Assembly (NCBI GenBank): GCA_949987705.1
Contig: OX465281.1
Coordinates: 179,690,516 to 179,754,515, forward strand
Length of the DNA: 64,000 bases
Source: Thereva unica
Lineage: Eukaryota > Arthropoda > Insecta > Diptera > Therevidae
Reading direction: 5' to 3'
The first letter of the stretch is position 1; every line of letters begins with the position of its first letter. The translations under genes and the position numbers were made by a program. This document shows, in pieces, positions 1-11,225 of the stretch. Below the pieces are notes generated by a model. That model was given only the letters and a program-made list of their open reading frames with translations. It ran no database searches and was not told where the DNA came from.

Positions 1-1576
1 ACAAGCTGAAGTATACTATAAACTGGCTTTACTTTACTTCCTCACATTTTTACAATTTTTCCGCAACTGCTTGTACAGGGTCTTTCACGTATGCTAGGAC
101 TCCTAATAGTTTGGCGCTATAAAATTTGTAAGTAGAGAATTACTAACACCCTATATGTAACAAATCAAAGGCCTTATTTGTAAAAAACGGAGAATATTTA
201 AACACTTTTATCAGTTTTATTCCGTAAACTTCCGAAGTTATCGTCGAAGGCGAATTGACCATTAATAAATCTTGGTCCTTCCTGTGTAGATACACAAATT
301 ACTTGCTAAACATACAACATTCTATCGCCACTATCTCAGTACCATCGAAATAAACGCTCTCCTGCCTGCACGGCAATCTTATTCCCGCAGCACCAAATTA
401 GATAACTCTTCTCACTCCTTCCACCTGCAGCCCTCTTTTCGGAAACTCTACAAAATAGTTATTCGTTTCTAAAAAGAACAATTTGATTCTGGAATAATCA
501 GTTAGTATTTCCGAGCTCCTACAACATCCAAGAATTCAAACGCAGAATTCCTCGTCAATTCCCCCCCTCCCAACGCTCATAACGGTTAACTTATTCCGTC
601 CTTTAGTCCATTCAAAACGCGCGTTTGGGTGTTCCAAAATAACACCGTTGAGAAAATTGAACCCTAAAGGTATTTGGGGTCGCTGATCACGAAAATCGGG
701 GTCCCGCGGTCCTAAAACATGGGGGTTTTCGCGATTATTTCAATAATAATGAAAACTAATGCAATGAAATACACTTTTTATAATATTTATTTGCGAAGGT
801 GGTTGATTTGTACTAAATGAAGGTGAACTTTATGATAAGGGGTAGTGCTAAAGGTTGAAACCACCCCTAAGTCGGCTAAAAATATAAAAACATGTAAACA
901 TTTTTTTTTTAATTTTATGCCTCAAATTCTATTGTAGGCGTACTGCCAGGAAAAAATAAATAATTTTCAACCCTTAAGGGGTTAAAACTACCCCTACATT
1001 TATAAAAATCAACTTTATATAAAAAAAATTTGCATTTGCATTTTTTTCAATTATAATTTTAATGTAGGAGTAGTTTTACCCTCTTAAGGGTTGAAAATAA
1101 TAAATTTTTAGCTGATAATACCTATTGAACCTAATTTCAAGCAAAAAGTAAAAAAAAATTTGCAAATATGTTTGTATAAAGTTGATTTTTATAATTGTAA
1201 ATTTTTGTAAATTGTAAATTTTCTCAAGTTTTTTTTTTGATTTTGGTTTCATTCAAGGGTGGATTCACCGCATTGAAAAGGAGGTTATAATAAATTTTCC
1301 ATTTTTTTTTGATATTATTTCATCAAAAATAAAATTTAAACACATAAAAATATTTGAATCATTTTTCAAATACAACCTGTATCTTGAGGTGGTTGAAAAT
1401 AATTTATTTCTTCTTAACAATACCAAGCAGCCAACCTGCAATCCGGGAGCAGCAGCAATTAACCAAAACGTAGAAAAAAGCTGCTGCTTCTTTATTTTTA
1501 AAATATTACTTCAATTAAAGGGTAGTTTTATCCCCTTAATGCTTGATAAAATTTGGATAGATTCAATATAAATCAA
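1..1576. other. AT-rich intergenic spacer with small hairpins
   Basis: No coding region is supported here; the 60-codon reading frame at 1389 has no recognisable features. The stretch is AT-rich with homopolymer runs. An imperfect inverted repeat pairs about 963-998 with 1063-1098 (cores CCCTTAAGGGG and CTCTTAAGGG), and about 1000-1017 pairs with 1174-1192. This suggests a decayed MITE or fold-back, but no ends or target duplication can be fixed. Confidence 0.5.
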
Positions 1577-1580
1577 CCAC

Positions 1581-1780
1581 TGTGATGTTTCGGTGTTTAT
1601 GATTAAAACGTTTTCTTGTTGCTTTTTGTTTTCCTATTTATTTATTCAATATCAATTACTTTACTAACTAGTACACGTCTGACTTCTATATATTTCTAGG
1701 CGGAAGTGCCTGTTCTTATATCTACTAGAATACATCTTTCTTTTGTGGCATGCCAGAGTGCATGCATGCGCACAGAGACA
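1581..1780 (-). repeat. 3' LTR of gypsy element
   Basis: A 200-bp direct repeat of 5834-6033 with no mismatch found by eye. On the plus strand it starts TGTGATGTTT and ends GCACAGAGACA. The shared block may extend by CCAC on the left and T on the right. The segment between the gag-pol stop and this LTR (1781-1982) is about 200 bases of 3' noncoding sequence with only a weak purine run next to the LTR. Confidence 0.93.
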
Positions 1781-1982
1781 TTCAATTCACTTACTAATGA
1801 TAAACTTAAACCTAACAAAACACAAGTTACAATAATGCACTTAATGGTAAGAATACAATAATGCAACTTGAAAATAACGATGCTGGAGCTGGAATGAACA
1901 GGGAAGTTTATTTTATTATTTTAATTCTATCTATGTGTCTTTTAATGAGTTTCCCGTCCTTCAACTTTAATACGTACATTCG

Positions 1983-4900
1983 TCATCCTAAGACCTTCAC
2001 AACTTCAGCATTAAACCAAGAAGATTGATTATTTTTAACATCAGTAGTTAGTACCTGCTGTCCGATTTTCAAAAGTACATTTCGTGTCCCCTTATAATAA
2101 TATTTTTGTAAGACCTGACTTCTTTGTAAGTTCTTATCTGCAGGTGAGTTCACTTCGTCCTTTGGTAAGGACTTCGGGTTCAGTAGATCTAAACGAGTTT
2201 TGATCCTTCTATTAAACATTAGTATTGAGGGTGAGAGATTAGTTGAGCAATGAGCACTACTTCTATAACTTAACAAGAAATTTTGTAAGCTAACCTCAAT
2301 CTCATAATCAGTTTTGGGCTTTCTATCCAATGATTTCATCAATGCAGCCTTGACAGTCTTAACGGAGTTTTCAGCCTGCCCATTTGTTTTGGGGAAATAG
2401 GTTGGAGTAGTTCTGTGAATAATTCCATTTGCAGACATGAAAGTTTGGAGTACGTCGGACATGAAAACTGTTCCGTTGTCCGAAACTATCATGTCACATA
2501 TTCCATATCGAGCAAAAGTTTCCCTCAGTTTTCCCCTTGTGAATTCTGCGGTGGGAGTTTTTGTCTTAAATATCTCGAGCCACTTTGACTTTGAGTCAAC
2601 AATTACTAAGAACCAGAATCCCCATTTTGGTCCTGCATAATCAACATGTATGCGAGACCACACCCTCCTGGAGATTTCCCATGGGATCAGTGGAGATTTA
2701 TTGGGGCTTTGAGAATTTCTAAGACAAGCTTCACATGAACCAATGAGCTTTTCAATGTCTCTATCTAAGTTTGGCCACCAAAAATAATTCCTAGCAACTG
2801 ATTTGGTTTTGGCTATGCCCATATGTGGTGTATGCAACTCCCTCAGAATGATATCTTTATACTTTTCTGGTACTATAACGCGGTCACCCCATACTATAAC
2901 TTCCGATTCAATACTAAGCTCTTCCGACCTCCTGTGGTAAGGGGTAAAGCATGTACCTCGTAACCTATTCACTGTCCCACGTTTTATTGCATTATAAAGT
3001 CTCCTAAGGGTCTTATCAACTTTCGTCTCTGCAGCTAAATCTTCTAATGTAATTGGTAAACACTCGCATTCACCCAAAAATTTTATTATCGAAGATTCTT
3101 CATCTTCCGTGTCTTCTTTTGCTTCCGAATTATTCATTCTAGACAAAGGATCAGCTAAATTGTCTTTGCCCTTGATATGTTCAATAGAATATTGAAAACC
3201 TGCTAAAAATGCTGCCCAACGTTTGAGCCGCTCAGAAGCTATTATTGGAACTCCTTTTTCCGGACTAAAAATTCTAATAAGTGATCTTTGATCAGTACGA
3301 AGTTTAAATGACCGGCCTACCAAATATTGATATAATTTCTTAACTGCATAAACTATCGCCAAGGCTTCTTTGTCTATGATAGAATAATTCTTCTCGCTGT
3401 CACTCAGAGCACGAGAAATGAAAGCTATAGGTCTTTCATTTCTTTTTAAAACGTCCACTGTAGTAAGTACAGCTGCAACGCTGTGCTTGCTGGCGTCAGT
3501 AGTGAGGATTAGCGGGGCTTTTGTATCATAATGTGCAAGAGTGATGTCTTCAGAAACTTTGGTCTTTATTGTTTTGAAAGCTTTTTTACATTCCTCGTTG
3601 AAATCGAATTTATTATTCTTTTTAAGACACTCATATAATGGACGCATTATGTTCGCAATATCTTTTACAAATTTTGAGTAATAATTTGCTAAACCGCAAA
3701 ATGCTCTGACCTCTTCAATATTTCTTGGTTCTTTAATGTCAAGAAAATGTTGGACTCTATCCTTGCCTTTTGCTAAACCATTCTCATTAATAATATGCCC
3801 AAGATAATTAATGGATTTGGAAAAAAAAATTGATTTTTCTTTATTAATTCGCAACCCGGCTCTTTGAAGAGCACTGAAAACCTCTTCTAAACGCTTTAAC
3901 AGTTCCTCTTCTGAACAACCTGATATGAGAATGTCATCCACATAGATTGAAACCCCTTTTATGCCCATTAAGATTTTTTCCATCTTTTGCTGATAAATAC
4001 CCGTTGCAGGTTTAATACCATATGGCATTCGCTTCATCTTGAATATCCCCAAGTGTGTACTGAGCGCACAAAGATTTTGGGAATCTTCATCAAGAGGGAA
4101 TTGCATGAAAGCTTGCTTGGCATCTAGCTTAGCGAAAACTTTCCCTCCGGACAAAGACGCAAAAATATCCTCTATGCGAGGTAATGGGTGATTAAAATCC
4201 TTGAGGTGAGCATTAATAGTAACTTTATAATCACCACATATTCTTATACCATTTGGTTTGGATACTACCACGATTGGTGTGCCCCACTCAGAGTTCGAAA
4301 CCTTTTCTATAAGCCCCTGTTCCTGCCAACTTAACAGTTCTTGCTCAACTTTCTCCCTTTTAGTATAAGCTAAAGGCCTGGGTTTACAAAATTTTGGTCT
4401 AATATTGTCGTCTTTTAATTCTAATTTAACTTTCTCATATTTGTATTCACCTAATGTACCATCAAATACTGAAGCATACTTCGTTAATAATTTCTCTAGT
4501 TCCCTATATGGATCGAATCGGATATTATTTATCATTTTAAACTCAATATTAAATTTACACAAAAAATCGCGACCTAGTACATTTGATTTAGCATTTCTTA
4601 TAATGTAAATATCTAAATGATTTGACTTGCCCTGATAAATGACTGAAGCTGTGAAGTATCCTTGACACATTAATTTTTCACCGGTATAGGTTAACAATTT
4701 TATCCCCGTCTTCTTTAGGTTGAATTCTGGAAACTTTCTTTTATATTCTATTTCTGTGATTGCTGTCACTCCAGCTCCACTATCTAACTCAAAGGAGCAT
4801 TCCTTTTCTTCAACTTTAACTAGAAGGGAAAGTGGTTTATTATTTTTAAATTTTACACTAAATTGATTGACCTTAACTAATTCCTGTTCTGTTGTGGACG

Positions 4901-5804
4901 GTGATTCCTTTTCTGCTGCAGTCATCGGCTGATTGCATGATTCTCGTGATAGTTCATCAAAATTTCCTTTGTGCTGCGTCGAAGATCCGCTATCTTCAAC
5001 TAATGCAATTGTGGAAACAAGCTTACTGTTTTTACGACAAACAACTGCCAAGTGACCTTTTTGTTGACATATACTGCACTTGTAAGAACGATATTTGCAC
5101 TTTTGGTGGTTGTGCCCGGGTTTATTGCATCTCCAACAAATTTGCATTTGCTTTGTGTGAAAGCGCACTTTGTCACTCTGTTTTATGTTAACCTTTTGAA
5201 TGCTGTTAGGTTGATTTTCTGTCATGGTGAACTTGTATTCTGCAGCCCGAGCAATGGATAGCGCTGATTCCAAATCAATGTCTTGCTTTTCTTCACAAAT
5301 TCGTTGAAAGATTTTACCATGAAGGCCAGTGATAAATTTGTTTTTAATCAGTGTTGAGATTTCTGCACCGAAACCACAATTTGAAGCTAGTTTCATTATT
5401 CTTGCATACCACTCCTTTATAGATTCATCAACATTCTTCGAAGCCTCAAAAAATTTTTGGCGTTCTTGCCATTTATTAAATGCCGGACTACAATGTTGAT
5501 CCAGTATTTCATACAATTGCTGAAATGATTTACTTTCAGGCTTTTGAGGAGTACATAAATCACGAACTAACTTATACGTGTTTTCCGTTAATATTGATAA
5601 CAGCACGCTTACTTTTTCTTCACTTGGCACTTCCACAATTTTGAATAAATGATTCAATCTTTCTTTAAATATTACCCAGTCGTCGTTGCTGGCATCAAAT
5701 TGTTTTGTTGTAAGAACAAAATTTGCAAGTGCCATGCTGCTTGTGCGACGACATTCTTCCTCAAATTGGAAGCTGGTACTTGGATCTTTGTTTTTCTTAC
5801 CCAT
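1983..5804 (-). CDS. Gag-Pol polyprotein, Ty3/gypsy
   Basis: This 1273-aa single frame encodes capsid-like Gag and the replication enzymes of an LTR retrotransposon. In order: a Gag region (about 1-210); two CCHC zinc knuckles (about 223-258, CWRCNKPGH and CSICQQKGH); an aspartic protease with DSGAGVTA (about 340); reverse transcriptase with YVDDILISG (about 617); RNase H with LTTDASKHS and TDQRS; and an integrase with an HHCC finger ending CEACLRN, then DDE residues in HVDYAGP, VSDNGTVF and GQAENSVK. The chosen ATG lies 29 bases past the 5' LTR, in agreement with the short leader. There is no stop, frameshift or missing catalytic residue, unlike every other retroelement in the window. No env frame follows. 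Confidence 0.95.
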   Translation of the reverse strand: MGKKNKDPSTSFQFEEECRRTSSMALANFVLTTKQFDASNDDWVIFKERLNHLFKIVEVPSEEKVSVLLSILTENTYKLVRDLCTPQKPESKSFQQLYEILDQHCSPAFNKWQERQKFFEASKNVDESIKEWYARIMKLASNCGFGAEISTLIKNKFITGLHGKIFQRICEEKQDIDLESALSIARAAEYKFTMTENQPNSIQKVNIKQSDKVRFHTKQMQICWRCNKPGHNHQKCKYRSYKCSICQQKGHLAVVCRKNSKLVSTIALVEDSGSSTQHKGNFDELSRESCNQPMTAAEKESPSTTEQELVKVNQFSVKFKNNKPLSLLVKVEEKECSFELDSGAGVTAITEIEYKRKFPEFNLKKTGIKLLTYTGEKLMCQGYFTASVIYQGKSNHLDIYIIRNAKSNVLGRDFLCKFNIEFKMINNIRFDPYRELEKLLTKYASVFDGTLGEYKYEKVKLELKDDNIRPKFCKPRPLAYTKREKVEQELLSWQEQGLIEKVSNSEWGTPIVVVSKPNGIRICGDYKVTINAHLKDFNHPLPRIEDIFASLSGGKVFAKLDAKQAFMQFPLDEDSQNLCALSTHLGIFKMKRMPYGIKPATGIYQQKMEKILMGIKGVSIYVDDILISGCSEEELLKRLEEVFSALQRAGLRINKEKSIFFSKSINYLGHIINENGLAKGKDRVQHFLDIKEPRNIEEVRAFCGLANYYSKFVKDIANIMRPLYECLKKNNKFDFNEECKKAFKTIKTKVSEDITLAHYDTKAPLILTTDASKHSVAAVLTTVDVLKRNERPIAFISRALSDSEKNYSIIDKEALAIVYAVKKLYQYLVGRSFKLRTDQRSLIRIFSPEKGVPIIASERLKRWAAFLAGFQYSIEHIKGKDNLADPLSRMNNSEAKEDTEDEESSIIKFLGECECLPITLEDLAAETKVDKTLRRLYNAIKRGTVNRLRGTCFTPYHRRSEELSIESEVIVWGDRVIVPEKYKDIILRELHTPHMGIAKTKSVARNYFWWPNLDRDIEKLIGSCEACLRNSQSPNKSPLIPWEISRRVWSRIHVDYAGPKWGFWFLVIVDSKSKWLEIFKTKTPTAEFTRGKLRETFARYGICDMIVSDNGTVFMSDVLQTFMSANGIIHRTTPTYFPKTNGQAENSVKTVKAALMKSLDRKPKTDYEIEVSLQNFLLSYRSSAHCSTNLSPSILMFNRRIKTRLDLLNPKSLPKDEVNSPADKNLQRSQVLQKYYYKGTRNVLLKIGQQVLTTDVKNNQSSWFNAEVVKVLG

Positions 5805-5815
5805 CTTTGATAATA

Positions 5816-5832
5816 TCCCATCCTCGTCGCCA
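5816..5832 (-). other. Primer-binding site of gypsy element
   Basis: One base after the 5' LTR (minus strand) the sequence TGGCGACGAGGATGGGA begins. A PBS starts with TGG because it pairs with the CCA end of a tRNA; here the tRNA 3' end would read GTCGCCA. The tRNA identity was not assigned. Confidence 0.65.
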
Positions 5833-5833
5833 C

Positions 5834-6033
5834 TGTGATGTTTCGGTGTTTATGATTAAAACGTTTTCTTGTTGCTTTTTGTTTTCCTATTTATTTATTC
5901 AATATCAATTACTTTACTAACTAGTACACGTCTGACTTCTATATATTTCTAGGCGGAAGTGCCTGTTCTTATATCTACTAGAATACATCTTTCTTTTGTG
6001 GCATGCCAGAGTGCATGCATGCGCACAGAGACA
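5834..6033 (-). repeat. 5' LTR of gypsy element
   Basis: Second copy of the 200-bp LTR. In this orientation it should carry the promoter for the genomic RNA; no TATA box was assigned with confidence. The bases just outside (GAGACATCTATGTCTC, 6028-6043) form a palindrome across the LTR edge. Confidence 0.93.
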
Positions 6034-6147
6034 TCTATGTCTCAGGATAATAATAATATTAATATTTGCTTAATATAACATATTACAACCACCTTTGCAA
6101 ATAAATGTAGACAAGAGGACATTTAATTTGATTATTATAATTATCCT

Positions 6148-7050
6148 TATTAGGCTAGTGGAAATAGGTTTTTGGAAAAAAAAATTAATAGCAGGCAAGG
6201 CTCAGCAGTTAAATGTGGTCAAGGCTATAACTAAGAGAAAAAAAAAACTTTTAAACACGAAAAACCAACTAACCAACTAAAACCAAAAAACGAAACTAAC
6301 TTTATTTAATTTAAGTAATATTATATGAAAATAAGTTCTGTCATTAAAATTTAACCGTCATTAACGGAAATAATTCAAAATTTTAAAAAAGTTGTAAAAT
6401 TGAAAAATTCGTGATCCGAAAAGTCCTTTTTCGGTTTTTTTTAATTTTAAGCAGTTTAATGAAGAATAAAGTATTAACATATATAGACCATTTGAAAGTA
6501 GACATTTCAACGGTTAATTGAGCACTTATTTGAACATCGAAATCCGAAAAAACACCAATAAAGTTGTTCTTGCAAAATTAGGGTATTTTTTTCGAAAAAT
6601 GTCAATATCTAGGAAACCATTCGTTTTTCAAACCAAGAAAACATCATGCTTATTTAACACAATACAAGGTATATTCTTACAAATTTTCATTTAAATTGAA
6701 TTAATTTTACGTGAGAAAAAAATTAAAAACTGAAAAATCGGTTTTCCGCCATTTTCTTATAGAATTTGAGGTTATGTCAAAATATGTTATATACAAAAGT
6801 TATAGATTTTTTTATTTTCTACAACTTTTGCATGAAGCGTTTTCCACTAGGAGGTTTCACCGCAAATCACAAAAAACCGTTTTCAACCCCTAAATAGCAT
6901 CCCCATTTTAAGATTTCCCCTTTTTTCGTGTTTAAAAGTTTTTTTCTCTCTTAGTTATAGCCTTGACCACATTTAACTGCTGAGCCTTGCCTGCTATTAA
7001 TTTTTTTTTTGTTTTGAAGCATTTAAATCGTATTTACACTAGCCTATATC
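6148..7050. repeat. Fold-back repeat, about 90-120 bp arms
   Basis: Sequence at about 6176-6265 is the reverse complement of 6922-7010: the plus strand reads GCAGGCAAGGCTCAGCAG at 6191 and the complement recurs at 6974-6997. Weaker pairing extends outward through TAGGCTAGTG near 6154 and CACTAGCCTA near 7038. The roughly 650-base interior is AT-rich without coding potential. It resembles a fold-back or MITE; TSD not identified. Confidence 0.7.
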
Positions 7051-7463
7051 CTTAAAACATTTTTAAAGGTGACAAATATATTTTATTGCAGTCCTAAAAT
7101 TTCCTGCTGATTTTCATAATCAGCGACCCAAAAAATCATGAGATTCGATATCTCAAATTTGTATACGGCACCGCACCCCAGCCAAAATAAATTCAACTTC
7201 ATTTTAATGTTCCAAGAAAATACCTTCTTATGTACACTTTATTTACATCATCGATAACCTTCAGCTTTTTTATTATGTATTATCGAAACTCCAAACCAAA
7301 GCTTCCAAATCTTGCAAGTTTTACCGAAAGACCAAACCGCAAAAAGAAGCAGACGCCAGCGCCGCCAAACATGAACACCCGCCATCGTCGCAGGTCCCAT
7401 GATTACGCATCTACTTATAGATAATCAATGTAAATTCTTAATTCAGACAACAACCGAGAATCG

Positions 7464-8456
7464 TTGATTCATCCTCTCGACAAACAGATGGCGCATAATC
7501 ATCACAATATTGACATCGCAGGACCAGTTAATGGAAATTATTTTTTTCTAATCAACGACGCGTATTCCAAGTGGCCTGAGATTTTTAAAACAACTTCAAT
7601 AACAACAGGAACTTGCATCGAGAAACTCTCAGAAACATTCGCAAGATTTGGAAATCCTGAGTACTTGGTATCTGATAATGGCACGCAATTTACTACAGAG
7701 CAATTTGAAAATTTTTGTGTAAATAGAGGTATAATGCATTTAAAAACTCCTTCATTCAATACTCAATCGAATGGGCAGGTTGAGAGATTTGTCGATACTC
7801 TGAAAAGAGTATTAAAAAAACTTTCGCATGAGGGGACGACGGAAAAGAATTTACAAACATTTCTTATGAGCTACAGATCAACCCCAGCTAAGTGCATGTC
7901 AGAAGCAAAATCGCCAGATGAGTTGTTCGTGGGTAGAAGGATAAGAACAAATTTAAATTTACTGCTTCCTCAAGTAAATACAGCTGATGTGGAGTTGCGA
8001 AGAAACGAAAAGACGGAACAAGATTTCAATCGACAACATGGTGCTAAGCTCCGCAGTTTTCATCGTGGACAGCGAGTTTTTGCTAAAGTTTACAAACGCA
8101 ATACGTGGAGTTGGATGCCGGGTGAAATCATAAATCATCATGGTAAGGTAATCTATGAGGTACGGATGCAGAATGGACGTGTAATACGTTCATACACTAA
8201 TCAGTTGCGACAACGTTATGTGACCGATAAGACGCCACATATGAATCTTGGGTTGTTATTGGAAGAGTTTGATCTGCTACCGCCTTCGCATCAACAACAT
8301 CTTCACATGAACTACAATCAACATCTTCTTCCCGACAGCAATCAACATTCAGATGGAAGTTTAACTAATGCTTCAGCCGAAGTGTTACCAGATGAACGTC
8401 CTTATAGAATACGGAGGAAACCAGCTTATCTACAAGATTATGACACAACAACTTAA
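7464..8456 (+). pseudogene. Ty3/gypsy integrase fragment (5'-truncated pol)
   Basis: A 330-aa frame covering the integrase catalytic core and C-terminus. The DDE residues are visible: Asp in NIDIAGP (about residue 18), Asp in VSDNGTQF (about 74) and Glu in NGQVERF (about 107). The C-terminal part continues through the DNA-binding region to a natural stop just before a purine tract and LTR. The protease, RT, RNase H and zinc finger are missing, so the reading frame is a remnant and the ATG at 7464 is not an authentic start. It resembles the integrase of the 1983-5804 element, but the LTR differs, so it is a separate family. Confidence 0.88.
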
Positions 8457-8466
8457 CAAGGGAAGG
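8455..8466 (+). other. Polypurine tract
   Basis: AACAAGGGAAGG lies directly before the TGTTGG start of the LTR, as expected of the plus-strand primer of an LTR retrotransposon. It overlaps the pol stop codon. Confidence 0.6.
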
Positions 8467-8676
8467 TGTTGGCAGCACCCATGGTTTTCACCACACTAAG
8501 TGTGGCAGTATAATAGTTTAGTTTTATATGGCATTCTTTCATTCTGTTTTATCTGTTCAATGTAGCTTGCTTGCGGTCTAGCCTTCAGCTAGACAATGTG
8601 TATAAACCATCAATTACTGTAGGAATAAAGTTATATTAGCGTACTCGGTCTTTAATTGTAACCCTCCCATACAACA
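8467..8676 (+). repeat. 3' LTR of truncated gypsy element
   Basis: Begins TGTTGGCAGCACC and ends CATACAACA, giving TG...CA termini over 210 bases, immediately after the purine tract. It includes an AATAAAG polyadenylation-type signal near 8620. No 5' copy exists in the window, so the end is inferred from the CA dinucleotide. Confidence 0.7.
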
Positions 8677-8754
8677 TTTATACATATCTTGCATTGGAAT
8701 GTACCTTTTTACGTAAGCATGAATAAATATGTTTATTGCCACATTCCTACAAGT

Positions 8755-8831
8755 TAGCGTTTGGAGTAATGGGAAAGCTCTAGATCGGGGTGCGAAAGGA
8801 CCAGGGTTCGATTCTTGCTGATGGCTGCAAA
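8755..8831 (+). repeat. tRNA-like (pol III box A/B) segment, SINE-type
   Basis: The stretch holds an A-box-like TTAGCGTTTGGAGTAATGGG and a good B box, GGTTCGATTC, about 45 bases later, then a T-rich run. It does not fold as a normal tRNA (acceptor arms do not pair). A tRNA-derived SINE head or tRNA pseudogene is most likely. Confidence 0.5.
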
Positions 8832-10020
8832 CTTTTTTTTTAGCTATGATGATTTATTGTAGTATAATAAACTAAGCCTGCGTTGATGGTAAAATCTCAA
8901 AGCGGCGACTAATTAAAACCTTTGGTACATATTCAATTGTGAGCTATACCTCAATCTATAATAAGCTAAATAAGCCAAATCCGTTCTTAACTAAAACTAT
9001 TATTTATGAAATGTTTTTTGTATATTTTATGGAAATTGATAATCATAGGTAAAACGAAGAGTAATGTAATATTGCCATAGATGGTGTTCACTATTCTTTG
9101 TCATAGATGGGGTGCAATTAAAATATATCAATTCTTTCAAATTCTTGGCGGGTAATTATTGTATAATTCTTTCAGCAGCATCTCCATGAAAGATGCGTTA
9201 GTTTTCCAAGTTATTTGTTTGAATGTTTTCGCGATTCTTCACAATCTCCACTTAATATATTGTCATCCAGTCTGAAGTGTTATTTAATAGAGAGAATACC
9301 AAGAAAAAGTGTAATTAGTGGCTAGTCTCTAGGCACAACATCCCACTTTTGTTTTGTTATTCTGAAGAGATACATACAAATTTAGCTAATAAAAATTTAA
9401 AAATATGCTTTTAAACAAAGGGCTGCAAAAATTTTTAGATTTGGGGCAAATCGTTTGAAAATTTTTTGTAAAACATTAAAAATTCTGAGAAAAATCACTT
9501 CCTTATATTGATGGACTATAAGGACGGTCTTAACTACATTGTTCGTGCAATTAAATTTATAAATTTTCATTCATTTCAGTAAGCGTTTATATGCCCTGGT
9601 AAAAATTAGATATCTACTTTTCGTTTTAAACCGACCAAATGTTTCGTTTAAATCATACATATTTTTTGTGACAAATCCACAGCGAAGTTCGATAAAACTG
9701 AATTTTTGTTTTGGTCTACAGCACCACCTACATGACTATAAACTATAATAAAATGAACAGCATATAAAATATGCATATAAACAAATAAATACTTTATATG
9801 TATTATTTCCGCGAAATTTCTTAATGATTTATAAAGCCGCCGCAGAGCCATAAAAACTCAAGAAAATAATTTTTTTGCACTTTTAATTAAATAAATGTTT
9901 ATGTTCTCCTGAGTATCATTATTAAATAATTAAATCATTATTAAATAATATAATTTAGTGAGAAATATAATCAAAACATGTTACACCGAAGTAAAAAAAA
10001 ATTGTATTTCACCATTTTGC
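8832..10020. other. Noncoding, with dispersed-repeat piece
   Basis: No coding region seen. About 9236-9352 is a copy of a dispersed repeat also found at 17494-18050 and 33549-33665 (shared phrases: TTAAT, ATTGTCATCCAGTCTGAAG and GTGGCTAGTCTCTAGGCAC). The rest is AT-rich without a recognisable feature. Confidence 0.5.
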
Positions 10021-10320
10021 GGCCGGGGATTGAACTTGGTTCCCTTGGGATAGGACTCCAGCGCCTTACCTCTAGGCCACCGATATATGGACTTTATTAG
10101 AAATCTTTTTTGTTGTTTAAATATACTTCTGGTTTAAATTTAAAGACCATTTTCTCAGTTTTTGGTCTTTTGACCAAGAGCTACATTTTGAGATATGGCC
10201 CAAGTCTGTAGCGACAGTACTTTCAGAGATGAAAGTAGGCTTCAGACGGACAGATAGACAGACGGACAGAGCCTCTGTATAAGTTTTTTTATGAAAAAGC
10301 TAAAATGAGCCCAAAAAGTA
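9890..10320 (-). repeat. SINE-like dispersed repeat, copy A
   Basis: Closely matches 36640-37045; the right half also matches 18820-19030. On the minus strand it contains a tRNA-like part (about 10021-10085) with A box GGCCTAGAGGTAAGGCG and B box AAGTTCAATCC. Next to it is a conserved body with TTTGGTCTTTTGACC and GACGGACAGA repeats. At least three copies in 27 kb show that it is, or was, mobile. Confidence 0.65.
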
Positions 10321-10439
10321 AAAAATAAATAGTTTAAAACAAATAATTTTAAATGAACCAAAGTAAAAAATATTTTTGCATTTAAAGTTTTTATTGCTGC
10401 AGCCACATACTTAAATGTAAAAAAGCTAGGACGCTAACG

Positions 10440-10950
10440 AAAAGTTCGAGCATTAATAAAGTAAGAATATAGCGCCCCACCAGAGAGATTCATGCTTCAT
10501 ATCCCCGCTACTATGCTTTTAGAAAAGGACAACTTTCTCTGACATGTACAGGAAAAGAACCTAGAGTGGCCGCATATACCCGAGACCTGGTAATTATAGT
10601 TCTGGTAAATAAGTATACATTATGAGTGAGCTCATGAAAAGATCAGATGGGCCAAAGGTTATGTGTGCTAACCCTGCGACTGATGCTGTTCACTACTAAT
10701 CCAAAGAAACCAGCTTTCAGCTGTCAAATATTGGATGGCGTGCAATTAGTAGTTACATCTAGCCTGGTGTTATAAATATACACAGCTATCGTACGTCTCA
10801 TCTTCATATATGGATCAATAGTATGGTGGCAAACAAGGAAGGAGTACAATTGTACGAATCTAAACCGGGTCCATCGATTGGCGTGAATAGGCACCACAAG
10901 AACGCGTTATATACCATCCTCTGCCTTAGGTAAAATACTCTAACAAATGT
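10440..10950 (+). pseudogene. Decayed non-LTR retrotransposon RT C-terminus (Jockey-like)
   Basis: Conceptual translation recovers pieces typical of the region after the RT palm in Jockey-group elements. NPKK lies near 10700. Further on come YGSIVWW (about 10818) and NLNRVHRLA (about 10858), followed by an in-frame stop and then RTRYIPSSALG. Stops and frame changes separate the pieces, so it is dead. No endonuclease or ORF1 is visible upstream. Assignment is by motif pattern only. Confidence 0.6.
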
Positions 10951-11225
10951 TTAAAAGATTGAAAAAGCTTCCTTATTGAATCACTACATGTCTTTAAACC
11001 AGTCGCGACTGTTGACGTGTTGAGAAAATGTAGCCTCAACTTTAGTTTAGCTCAACTTCAAGTCAACTACGCTCTACTTTAAATTTATTACGAAAAAAAT
11101 TTATGCGCTACTACTTCTTCCTGCCGGCAAAAGGCATAGCCATTCGGTTCAAAAAAAGGTTACATACAGTACAGACGTCAAAACAAGTGTATTTAGAATT
11201 TAATTAAAACAAAAACCGTGGTGTA

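Larger units (their letters stand above)
1581..6033 (-). mobile_element. Complete Ty3/gypsy LTR retrotransposon (mag-like)
   Basis: The element has two 200-bp LTRs that I read as identical, a TGG-starting primer-binding site next to the 5' LTR, and one uninterrupted gag-pol frame, all on the minus strand. In element orientation the LTR runs TGTCTCTGTG to CATCACA. Identical LTRs and an open frame argue for recent insertion. The outer flanks do not form a target duplication: ACCAC at 1576-1580 versus TCTAT at 6034-6038. The mag-like label rests on the single fused ORF, two zinc knuckles and short LTRs, and is tentative. Confidence 0.9.
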
